Part shown: piece after piece, positions 1 through 5,905 of the stretch | Layout: each line of letters opens with the position of its first letter | Position numbering within the stretch: the first letter of the stretch is position 1 | Assembly: GCA_964523295.1 (NCBI GenBank) | Contig: CAZGAH010000074.1 | Coordinates: 1 to 21,214 of the forward strand | Length of the DNA: 21,214 nucleotides | Direction: 5' to 3' | From: CAZGAH01 sp964523295 | GTDB taxonomy: Bacteria; Desulfobacterota; Desulfovibrionia; Desulfovibrionales; Desulfovibrionaceae | Notes under the pieces: model-generated | The model's input: the letters and a program-made list of their open reading frames with translations, nothing else | The model's database searches: none | What the model was told of the DNA's origin: nothing | Program-made: the position numbers and the translations under genes

Positions 1-425
1 GTGGTCCCGGAGATGAACAGTCCCAGCGTGCAGCCGCCTGCCAGCCGGGAGGCGAACAGCAGCAGAAACCCGCCCACAAACGCCAGGGCGAACCGCTTGG
101 CCCGGCTGGGACCGAAGCGCTTCTCCCATATCTTGGGCACGTCGCGGGTTTTGGGGCCGCCAGTGCGTCCGGCGACGAACCCGCCAATGGCCATGCCCAG
201 CACGAAGGTGAACAGCCAGGAGCCGGGACCGGGTATCGCGGCGTAGTGCCGCCTGGTCTGGACGTACTCTTCAGCGAAGGGCGCAATGAAGCCCTTGAGC
301 GTGCTGACGAATCCGCTGGACGAGGCCGGGGGCCCGTAGGTGGCGAAGATGAAGACGATCACCCCGGCCAGCGCCAGAGCGGCCGGAAGCACGGGCCAGC
401 GCGAGTTGCTCTTGTTGGTGCTCAT
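1..425 (-). CDS. YeeE/YedE-type sulfur transport membrane protein (partial, C-terminus off the window)
   Basis: The N-terminal 141 residues of an integral membrane protein; the rest lies beyond the left edge. Hydrophobic segments are visible at about residues 10-30, 68-90 and 112-130. The third runs into AGGCTLG, the glycine-cysteine signature of the YeeE/YedE family (thiosulfate/sulfur-compound permeases, TsuA-like), where membrane-embedded cysteines hand the sulfur compound across the bilayer. The start ATG lies one base after the stop of the rhodanese gene, with GGAGG just upstream, so the two are translationally coupled. Pairing with an exported rhodanese supports a role in taking up or passing on sulfane sulfur. 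The exact substrate cannot be told from this fragment. Confidence 0.8.
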   Translation of the reverse strand, partial: MSTNKSNSRWPVLPAALALAGVIVFIFATYGPPASSSGFVSTLKGFIAPFAEEYVQTRRHYAAIPGPGSWLFTFVLGMAIGGFVAGRTGGPKTRDVPKIWEKRFGPSRAKRFALAFVGGFLLLFASRLAGGCTLGLFISGT

Positions 426-426
426 A

Positions 427-1386
427 TCAACCTCCGCAGGACACGTAGCCGTCGTTCGAACTGCCGCCGTCGCCAGAGGGGCTGGACGGCGCGGCCGGGG
501 TTGGCGTGGCTGTCGTCGCGGCAGAGGCGGCGGGCTGTGGGCCGGCCAGCCGGTTCTCGCGATCCTCCACCGGGAAGAAGTACTGCGGCGCGCCCCACTC
601 GAACCAGGAGTTGTCGTAGAGCATCACGTCCCGGAAGCCCATGAGCCGGAGGATGAAATACCCGAACGAGCCGCGGCGGGCAGAGTGGCAATAGATGACG
701 ACGCCCTTGCCCGGATCCAGGCCGCGGTACAGCTCTCTGAGTTCGGCGTATGACTTCACGGCCTTGGTTTTCTCGTCTGCCCAGTTGGCGGAATACGGGA
801 CGTTGACCGCCGTGGGAATGTGTCCCGGCTTGAGCCGGCGGAGGCGTATCTCGCTCGTTGGCGCCTGATAGAGCACGGGCTCGGGTTCTCTAGGCTTGTC
901 CACGATCTCGTAGCCGGCCTCGACCCAGGCGTCCACACCCCGATCGAGGATGCGGACGTCCTTGTGCCCCAGTACATCCAGAGCCCAGAATACGTACGAG
1001 GCCGTGGCGCCGCCGTCGCGCTCCACATCGTCGTAGAGCACGACGACGTCGGTCCGGGCCACGCCGTGCTGGCCGAATATCTCCTGGGCTTGCACGGTTC
1101 CCACAAACACGCCGCCCAGGCCGCGGGCGGGATCGTTCATGCGCAGCCCGCGCCAGCGCAGCCGCGCCGCGCCGGGGATCACCCTGTTGTCGAAGCGCTT
1201 GTCGCTGCGCACATCCAGCACCACCATGTCCTTGTCCGAAAGATGGTCATGCAGCCAGGCCGCATCCACAAGGATGTCCGTTGGATAGCCGGCCTGCTCC
1301 TCCTGCGCCGCTGCGACGGACCAGATTGCGCCGGCCAGCAGGAGCAGGGCTATGACGACGTATCGGAATACTCTCAGTTTTTCCAT
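427..1386 (-). CDS. exported rhodanese-type sulfurtransferase with shortened second domain
   Basis: 319 aa. Residues 1-27 form a signal peptide (basic start, hydrophobic core, AAA end), so the protein acts outside the inner membrane. The first rhodanese domain (about 38-165) has YDD where an active-site cysteine would sit and is presumably inactive. The second carries the catalytic loop CHSARRGS with Cys233, followed by the conserved NSWFEWG stretch. Only about a dozen residues separate the inter-domain linker from GHIP in domain 2; the usual first strand, helix and D-x-R strand are missing, which looks like an in-frame deletion of roughly 25-30 residues. The C-terminal tail is rich in Ala, Pro, Ser and Gly and ends SCGG, a second cysteine. 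Start chosen by GGGAG upstream. Likely passes sulfane sulfur to or from the YeeE partner downstream. Confidence 0.85.
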   Translation of the reverse strand: MEKLRVFRYVVIALLLLAGAIWSVAAAQEEQAGYPTDILVDAAWLHDHLSDKDMVVLDVRSDKRFDNRVIPGAARLRWRGLRMNDPARGLGGVFVGTVQAQEIFGQHGVARTDVVVLYDDVERDGGATASYVFWALDVLGHKDVRILDRGVDAWVEAGYEIVDKPREPEPVLYQAPTSEIRLRRLKPGHIPTAVNVPYSANWADEKTKAVKSYAELRELYRGLDPGKGVVIYCHSARRGSFGYFILRLMGFRDVMLYDNSWFEWGAPQYFFPVEDRENRLAGPQPAASAATTATPTPAAPSSPSGDGGSSNDGYVSCGG

Positions 1387-1434
1387 GAGTTGCGCTCCCT
1401 GATTGCATCAAGGGTGAAATGGATAGCCCCGACG

Positions 1435-1755
1435 TCAGGCGCCCTGGTCCGGTCCACCGCCCGACTGGCCCCGAACCTTGTCGGCTGCGGCCTTGAACGC
1501 GCTTTCAAGCTCGCGAAAGGCATTCTTCACGCCGCCCTTCAGCTCCTTCCAGGCGCCTTCGCCGGCCTGGTGCATTTCGCCCTGCTTTTGGCCGATCGCG
1601 TCCCGTTTGGCCTGCAGCTCATTGATGCGCTGATGAAGTAGGAGCTGGGCGTCGGCTCCGGCCTCCTTGGCCTTGCCCCGCAGCTTGTCAATTTCGGCGT
1701 TCCATTGATCGATCCGGGGCTGCACCTTGCGTTGGAAAGCTTCTCGCTGAACCAT
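1435..1755 (-). CDS. small coiled-coil protein (sll1863-like stress response type)
   Basis: 106 aa, highly charged and almost entirely helical. The pattern QWNAEIDKLRGKAKEAGADA followed by an INELQAKRDA heptad stretch and a GAWKELKGGVKNAF segment matches a widespread family of short cytoplasmic coiled-coil proteins often annotated as sll1863-family stress response proteins; no biochemical activity is established. The C-terminus is disordered, rich in Gly, Asp and Gln. The ATG is preceded by a strong GGGAGGAG ribosome site. It is first in a same-strand run with the rhodanese gene (48-bp gap) and the YeeE gene, so co-transcription is plausible. A 22-bp element also found before the cheW-like gene lies about 85 bp upstream. 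Confidence 0.75.
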   Translation of the reverse strand: MVQREAFQRKVQPRIDQWNAEIDKLRGKAKEAGADAQLLLHQRINELQAKRDAIGQKQGEMHQAGEGAWKELKGGVKNAFRELESAFKAAADKVRGQSGGGPDQGA

Positions 1756-1838
1756 TTCTCCTCCCTTGTCGTTGCTTTGAGAAAAACGTTCTTTGCCTAC
1801 GATACAAGCCAGCCATGTTTCGCCATAACGGCCAAGGT

Positions 1839-1860
1839 GAGAAAACGGGGATTATTCGGG
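1839..1860 (-). promoter_or_regulatory. 22-bp element A, upstream of the coiled-coil gene
   Basis: The plus-strand core is CGGGGATTATTCGGG preceded by GAGAAAA. It matches 20 of 22 positions of 3680-3701, which lies at nearly the same distance upstream of the cheW-like gene in the same orientation. The position, 84 bp from the ATG, suits a promoter or activator site. No known regulator is recognised. Confidence 0.45.
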
Positions 1861-1911
1861 TATAAAAAATTTTGGCGTCAGGTAAAGGAAAGGGCGATGC
1901 GAACCAACGTC

Positions 1912-3072
1912 TCACCCCCGCTTGACCCGCCCGGGCTCCCTGGGCAGTCGGATGAGGACGTGCGTGCCCTCTTCCTGGGAGGTGGTGAAGTCGATACTCC
2001 CGCCGTGCGCCTCGGTGATCAGCCTGGCGCTGTATGTCCCCAGGCCGGCGCCGTCTCTCTTGCCCTCCGTGGCGTAGGGTTCGAAGAAGCAGCTGCGGAC
2101 CTTCTCCGGCACTTCGCCTTGGTTATGCACGTCCAGCAGCCACCCGTCGCCCTCTTCAGAGACGCTCACCATCACGGGCTCGCCTTCTGGCGAGGCCTCC
2201 AGCGCGTTTTTGATCAGGTTGGCCAGCATGGTCTCGATGAGATGCTTCTCCCCGTACACCGAGAGGGAAGAGGACTCGGCCAGGTGCTCGCCATTGATGA
2301 CGAACTCCAGATTGTCCGCGGTGTTCGGGGCTAAGCCGGCAAAGGTCTTGGCCACCCGCTGGAAAATAGGAACGAGATCGAAGGGCTGGGGAAGAAGCTT
2401 GTATGAGCCTTGTTCCAGCTTGTGCTGGGCCATCCTTTGGTCGATGCTCTCCAGGGCAATGCGAGCCTGTTCCAAAATGGTATCCAGCACTCCCTCCTTT
2501 TCGGCCGTATCTCTGTGCTCTTTGAGCAGCTTGAGGCCGGAAAATATGCTCAGCAAGGGCGTCTTCATGTCGTGGCGCGCTGTGCTTTCCCCCCGGCGGC
2601 GCATCTCTTCCAACTCTTTGCGCTCGCTTATGTCCATCTCGAAGCCCACCAGGAAAAGGACCTCGCCGGATTCGTCACGAAAAGCGCGAACGGAGCGCGA
2701 GAGCCAATGCTTCCCGCCGGCAGGGGTCTCGATCTGGACCTCAAAGTCCACGACCTCGTCCTCCAGCTCCAGCGTTTTGCGCATCTCGCGCGCCGCGACG
2801 TTGTCGAGCAACGCCTGTTCGTTCAGGTGGGTCACGTTGGCCAGAAACTCCTCGGCCCTGTCGAAGCCGTGCAATTCGGCCATCTTTTGGTTGACGCTCA
2901 GGAAACGCCCCTGTTCGTCGCACAGGAAAACACCCATGGGGGCGAGTCGGAGAATGGCCTCCAACTGCTGCTTGCTCAGGGCCGTGCCAATGGGTGCGCT
3001 GTCCTGCTGCTTGAGGTTGCAGGCGGCTTTGCAGAGTGTCTCGCAGGCGCTGCTTTTCGCGTCGTCGGTCAT
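1912..3072 (-). CDS. soluble PAS-domain sensor histidine kinase
   Basis: 386 aa with no membrane segment. Order: a short cysteine-containing N-terminus (Cys10, 14, 18), PAS domain with PAC motif (about 35-150, ending in the MDISERK linker), HisKA with the phosphoacceptor in RHDMKTPL (His167), and HATPase with an intact N box (Asn285/Asn289), an HNQGEVPE version of the G1 box and GAGLGTYS for G2. This set looks catalytically competent. The reading frame is open far upstream, but the ATG at 3072 was chosen because AAAGGAG lies upstream and the extension overlaps the cheW-like gene out of frame. The gene follows the cheW-like gene after 38 bp, suggesting one operon. A likely partner is the divergent regulator at 3858, although that regulator's receiver looks degenerate. 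Confidence 0.85.
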   Translation of the reverse strand: MTDDAKSSACETLCKAACNLKQQDSAPIGTALSKQQLEAILRLAPMGVFLCDEQGRFLSVNQKMAELHGFDRAEEFLANVTHLNEQALLDNVAAREMRKTLELEDEVVDFEVQIETPAGGKHWLSRSVRAFRDESGEVLFLVGFEMDISERKELEEMRRRGESTARHDMKTPLLSIFSGLKLLKEHRDTAEKEGVLDTILEQARIALESIDQRMAQHKLEQGSYKLLPQPFDLVPIFQRVAKTFAGLAPNTADNLEFVINGEHLAESSSLSVYGEKHLIETMLANLIKNALEASPEGEPVMVSVSEEGDGWLLDVHNQGEVPEKVRSCFFEPYATEGKRDGAGLGTYSARLITEAHGGSIDFTTSQEEGTHVLIRLPREPGRVKRG

Positions 3073-3110
3073 GGAGAATTGCTCCTTTGGCTCCCTGGCG
3101 CGCGTAGCGA

Positions 3111-3584
3111 TCAGGCGTTTCCGGAAGGGCGGGGGGCGTCCCAGTCGAGCACGCTGTCCATGCGCAGCAGGATGATGATCTGGCCGTCGACCTTGCCGTA
3201 GCCCCCGACGTAGCGGGAGTCGGTCGTGCCGGTCAACGCGTCCGGCGGGCTGATGTCTTTCTTGTCGATGCTGCGAATCCGCGGCACGTCGTCGACCAGC
3301 AGGGCCGAGTGTCTCTCGCCGGCGTCCACGATGATGACGCAGTCGCCGGCCCGGTCGCCCTGCGGGGCGCCGATGCGTTTGGCCAGGTTCAGCAGCGGAG
3401 TGGCCTGGCCGCGCCATCGGATGACTCCCTCCAGGCAGTCCAGCGTGTTGGGGATCTTTATCGCGGGCCGAGCCCGTTCGATCTCCTTGACCGTTGTGAC
3501 GTCTATGGCGAAGAGCTCGTTTCCCAGGGGAAACGAAAGCACTTGCAGCGTGGCTTCGTTCGTCAGGGTGTCGACCAGGGACAT
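3111..3584 (-). CDS. CheW-like adaptor protein
   Basis: 157 aa, a single CheW domain covering nearly the whole protein. Characteristic segments are LSFPLGNELFAIDV at the start, VKEIER, PNTLDCLEGVIRWRGQATPLLNLAKRIG, the CVIIV / SALLVDDV strands and the closing YVGGYGKVDGQIIILL. CheW couples chemoreceptors to the kinase CheA, but no receptor, CheA or CheY gene is visible here; its operon partner is a PAS kinase. An in-frame ATG exists five codons earlier, but AAGGAGGT falls 4 nt before the ATG at 3584, which decides the start. Element B (3680-3701) sits about 96 bp upstream. It may serve a distant chemosensory array or act as a scaffold for the neighbouring kinase. Confidence 0.85.
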   Translation of the reverse strand: MSLVDTLTNEATLQVLSFPLGNELFAIDVTTVKEIERARPAIKIPNTLDCLEGVIRWRGQATPLLNLAKRIGAPQGDRAGDCVIIVDAGERHSALLVDDVPRIRSIDKKDISPPDALTGTTDSRYVGGYGKVDGQIIILLRMDSVLDWDAPRPSGNA

Positions 3585-3679
3585 GACTACCTCCTTCATG
3601 TCTCGTTTACTGCGCCGCAGCGAGCGAGGCTGAGCGCAAGCTTAATCCACCATACGCGGACTGGCCGGGTCGCCCAGGG

Positions 3680-3701
3680 GAGAAATCGGGGATTTTTCGG
3701 G
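3680..3701 (-). promoter_or_regulatory. 22-bp element B, upstream of the cheW-like gene
   Basis: The core is CGGGGATTTTTCGGG preceded by GAGAAAT, 20 of 22 identical to 1839-1860 and in the same orientation relative to the downstream gene, 96 bp from its ATG. It lies in the divergent region between the cheW-like gene and the LuxR-type regulator, so it could also influence the latter. Confidence 0.45.
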
Positions 3702-3857
3702 AAGAGACTGGGGCGCGGCGCCTTGTTTGCCCCGAGCGTATGAAATATCAATGGACATTTTTCCTTAAATAGTATTATGTTTAGACGCTACTGGCCAGTT
3801 CTGTCTTTTTTCTTGCGCTCGGGATCAGCGCATCGCAACTTCGACCATGCAAAGAGA

Positions 3858-5051
3858 ATGAGCCAGACACACCGCATTCTTGTGGCCATGGGAGCCGACA
3901 ATCGCCAAGAGCTTCAGGAGTTGCTCGTCGCGCTGGGCTACGCCGTCGTCGACTCCACGGACTACGCTGGCGAGGCTTTGGAACTCACGCGTCGGCTGAC
4001 GCCCGACCTGGTGGTCATGGACACGCTGCTCATGGGCGAGCCTGGCTGGCAGGAGGCCTGCCGCGTCATCCAAGACGACCTGGGCCTGCCTGTGATCCTC
4101 ATCAGCGACGCCCCGGACCGTCTGGACGAACTGAAGAAGGCCCCGGCGTACGGCGTTGTGCTCAACCCGTTCCGGCCGGCCCAGGTCCAGGCTTCGGTGG
4201 AGTCGGCCCTGGTGAAGCGGGAATCGGAGCAGGACAGAGTCCGCCAACGGGAGGGGCTTTCGGAAATCTTCCACGCCTTCTTCGACATGGCCAACAGCGC
4301 CATGCTCGCGCTCTCGCCGGACCTGCGCATCCTGCTGGCCAACGCGCGGGCGGCCGAGTTCTTCGGCCAGACGGCCGAGGAGTTGGCCGGCCGGAAGTTC
4401 TGTTCGTTTGTCGCCGCCGAGGACTGCGCCAGACTGGAGCAGGCCCTGGCCGAGGCCGAGCGCGGCGAGAAGTGGACCGGCGAGTGCGTTGGTCTGGCCT
4501 CGGACGGCGGGAGCTTCCCCATGGAGTTGACCGCGAGCCATCTGCACCAGGCCGGGGAAGACGCGTTCTGCGTCGTGGCCAGGAGCCTGGCGGAGCACCG
4601 GGAGATGCAGGACGTCATCGACCGCGGCCTGGCCAGGACCCAGGAGCTGCAGATCACGGTGCGGACCATGATGGAGACCGCCCAGGACATGCGCCAGGAC
4701 TCCAAGGAGGAGCTGACCCGCCAGATCAGGACCGAGCTCTTCCCGGCCCTGGACAGGATAACGATCGAGAAGACGCAGAAGTCCCGCAAGCGGCTTACGG
4801 AGGAGATCAAGACTCAGGTCATGGACATCACCAAGGGCTCGACCCACATGCTGGATCAGCTCTCAGCCACGGAGCTGGAGGTCTGCAAGCGCATCGCGGC
4901 CGGCGACGCAACCAAGGATATTGCGGAGGCCATGGACCTCGCCTTCGAGACCATTCAGACCCACCGCAAGAATATCCGGGACAAGCTCGGCCTGAAGGGC
5001 CGCAAGATATCCCTCTACAGCTTCCTCAAGACGCAGAAGGGGCTGGACTGA
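3858..5051 (+). CDS. receiver-PAS-LuxR-type transcriptional regulator
   Basis: 397 aa. The N-terminal receiver-like domain (1-115) keeps the phosphoacceptor Asp55 (LVVMD) but has no acidic pair (ILVAMGADN) and has Asn103 in place of the invariant lysine (VLNPF), so phosphorylation is doubtful. A PAS domain follows (about 138-245), then a charged helical linker (250-330) suited to dimerisation. A LuxR/GerE helix-turn-helix closes the protein (335-390: LSATELEVCKRIAAG, IAEAMDLAFETIQTHRKNI, KLGLKGRK). A 27-residue in-frame extension upstream is rejected because its composition is unlike the protein and the receiver begins right after the ATG at 3858; the ribosome site is weak. It is divergent from the cheW-like/PAS kinase pair, which makes it the natural candidate output. 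Target genes are unknown. Confidence 0.82.
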   Translation: MSQTHRILVAMGADNRQELQELLVALGYAVVDSTDYAGEALELTRRLTPDLVVMDTLLMGEPGWQEACRVIQDDLGLPVILISDAPDRLDELKKAPAYGVVLNPFRPAQVQASVESALVKRESEQDRVRQREGLSEIFHAFFDMANSAMLALSPDLRILLANARAAEFFGQTAEELAGRKFCSFVAAEDCARLEQALAEAERGEKWTGECVGLASDGGSFPMELTASHLHQAGEDAFCVVARSLAEHREMQDVIDRGLARTQELQITVRTMMETAQDMRQDSKEELTRQIRTELFPALDRITIEKTQKSRKRLTEEIKTQVMDITKGSTHMLDQLSATELEVCKRIAAGDATKDIAEAMDLAFETIQTHRKNIRDKLGLKGRKISLYSFLKTQKGLD

Positions 5052-5079
5052 TTCCACACTCGGGTCTCTTTATCCGTGA

Positions 5080-5232
5080 AAGACGTTCCAAAGAGAGAAG
5101 TATGATACGGGCAAAAAGGTTGATGACGTTTACGGAATCATGCAGGATACAAATCAGAAATGTTTGAATAAGATGATGACGATTGAAATACCTATCGAGA
5201 ATGCTGACGAACTTAACCCAAGTTTACCATGA
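5080..5232 (+). pseudogene. possible truncated coding remnant ending in the left inverted repeat
   Basis: An open frame of 50 codons lying between a stop at 5077-5079 and a stop at 5230-5232. The translation looks protein-like (KYDTGKKVDDVYGIMQDTNQ, then acidic IEIPIENADE) and unlike the arbitrary frames around it. No start codon precedes most of it; the only ATG is at 5140 and lacks a clear ribosome site. Its last six codons lie inside the left inverted repeat of the insertion-sequence remnant, as if the element had cut into a gene. No family recognised; this may be chance. Confidence 0.2.
5213..5230 (+). repeat. left terminal inverted repeat of the IS remnant
   Basis: TTAACCCAAGTTTACCAT, the exact reverse complement of 5656-5673. 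Followed inward by GATTGTCC; the other end has TGTCC without the three extra bases. Confidence 0.75.
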
Positions 5233-5268
5233 TTGTCCATAAAAATTGTTAAATTTCGGATGGTTGCC

Positions 5269-5526
5269 CTAGTGCTGCCTTCCATTTTTGACACTACACC
5301 CGTTTTCAGTTTTTACCATCTTCAGGGGGGTGCTTGAAATGCCCAATGCCGAATAAATCGCAGCCTCTTCGCTGCCTGGCGTTGAACAATGACGAAGTGC
5401 TACAATACCCCCGTCCTGTTTTGTGAGTGTTGTTGTAATCAGTACGTGCGTCCGCAGTCTGTCTCGTAATGTTGACCAATGATGATGTATATTTGCCTTT
5501 CTGCACTTGTAACGGAAATTTGCCAC
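5269..5526 (-). pseudogene. transposase C-terminal remnant (IS4/IS1634-like)
   Basis: An 85-codon frame opening at GTG, right after an in-frame stop and with no ribosome site. The spacing W-x2-LR-x2-L, then VLITTTLTKQDGG, LRHCSTPGSEE and IYSALGI resembles the C-terminal region of IS1634/IS4-type DDE transposases (an ITTT strand followed by a DGR-like turn and an IY-x-ALG-like helix). The DDE catalytic core would lie upstream and is missing. The call rests on remembered family pattern and on the inverted repeats that enclose the frame; it is not expected to encode a working protein. Confidence 0.4.
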
Positions 5527-5655
5527 TTGCAGTCAATAATTAAAATATGTCATTATATTATTTTGAATGTTAAAACTCAGCTTGCTTGTAATTCGAATAG
5601 GTTTTTCGAACTGTGCTCGAAAATTTTATTTGTGGTCTGCCCTTGAGCACGGACA

Positions 5656-5673
5656 ATGGTAAACTTGGGTTAA
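5656..5673 (-). repeat. right terminal inverted repeat of the IS remnant
   Basis: ATGGTAAACTTGGGTTAA on the plus strand, the exact reverse complement of the left repeat; preceded by GGACA. Confidence 0.75.
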
Positions 5674-5774
5674 TTTACCTCTCACAGGACTTTCGCCCCC
5701 CTTCTGATTATCTTTTTGCGAATAATTTCAATAAATTGTCCATATATACCTTGCAAGCCCCCGAGAAGCATTTC

Positions 5775-5801
5775 CCTGAAACAATGGAACATTGTTTCAG
5801 G
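5775..5801. promoter_or_regulatory. perfect 12-bp dyad with 3-nt centre
   Basis: The left arm CCTGAAACAATG is separated by GAA from its exact reverse complement. No T-tract follows in either direction, so an operator is more likely than an intrinsic terminator. It lies 50-77 bp upstream of the Fur-box promoter of the HD-GYP gene. The binding protein is unknown. Confidence 0.5.
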
Positions 5802-5806
5802 ACAGA

Positions 5807-5820
5807 GCCTTGTACAAGGC
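5807..5820. promoter_or_regulatory. perfect 14-bp palindrome
   Basis: GCCTTGTACAAGGC is fully self-complementary and begins five bases after the preceding dyad. It is 32 bp upstream of the -35 hexamer for the HD-GYP gene, a suitable place for an activator or repressor. Confidence 0.4.
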
Positions 5821-5851
5821 GAAAATGTGCTAAATGCGATCGACCTTGTTA

Positions 5852-5879
5852 TTGACAATGAAAATCATTTTCATTAAAT
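5852..5879 (+). promoter_or_regulatory. sigma70-type promoter with embedded Fur box
   Basis: TTGACA at 5852-5857, a 16-bp spacer and TTAAAT at 5874-5879. The spacer is filled by AATGAAAATCATTTTCATT (5857-5875), a 19-bp dyad symmetrical except at its centre, close to the GATAATGATAATCATTATC Fur consensus. Fur-Fe2+ bound here would block polymerase, so the HD-GYP gene 27 bp downstream should be induced by iron limitation. Confidence 0.8.
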
Positions 5880-5905
5880 CCTGATCACCACAACCAAGGA
5901 GTCCG

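Larger units (their letters stand above)
5213..5673. mobile_element. internally deleted insertion sequence (461 bp)
   Basis: The element is bounded by perfect 18-bp inverted repeats (5213-5230 and 5656-5673), with similarity continuing a few bases inward to TGTCC on both sides. It is AT-rich compared with the flanking genes. It carries what looks like the C-terminal end of a transposase on the minus strand (5269-5526), whose stop lies about 40 bp inside the left repeat, a normal layout for an IS end. The N-terminal and central transposase are absent, so the element is a non-autonomous, MITE-like deletion derivative. No target duplication is obvious: the flanks read GAAC on the left and TTTA on the right. 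Confidence 0.6.

Noticed and set aside
820..1641. 273-codon plus-strand frame across the rhodanese and coiled-coil genes
   Set aside because: It covers two well-supported minus-strand genes and the gap between them, and shows no family pattern or ribosome site.
3073..3417. 115-codon N-terminal extension of the PAS kinase
   Set aside because: It overlaps the cheW-like gene in another frame, is Arg/His-rich like a shadow, and the ATG at 3072 has a good ribosome site.
5613..5855. 80-codon plus-strand frame across the right inverted repeat
   Set aside because: It crosses the IS end, the dyad and the palindrome, has no ribosome site and no family match; only its Cys-rich tail was kept as a low-interest observation.
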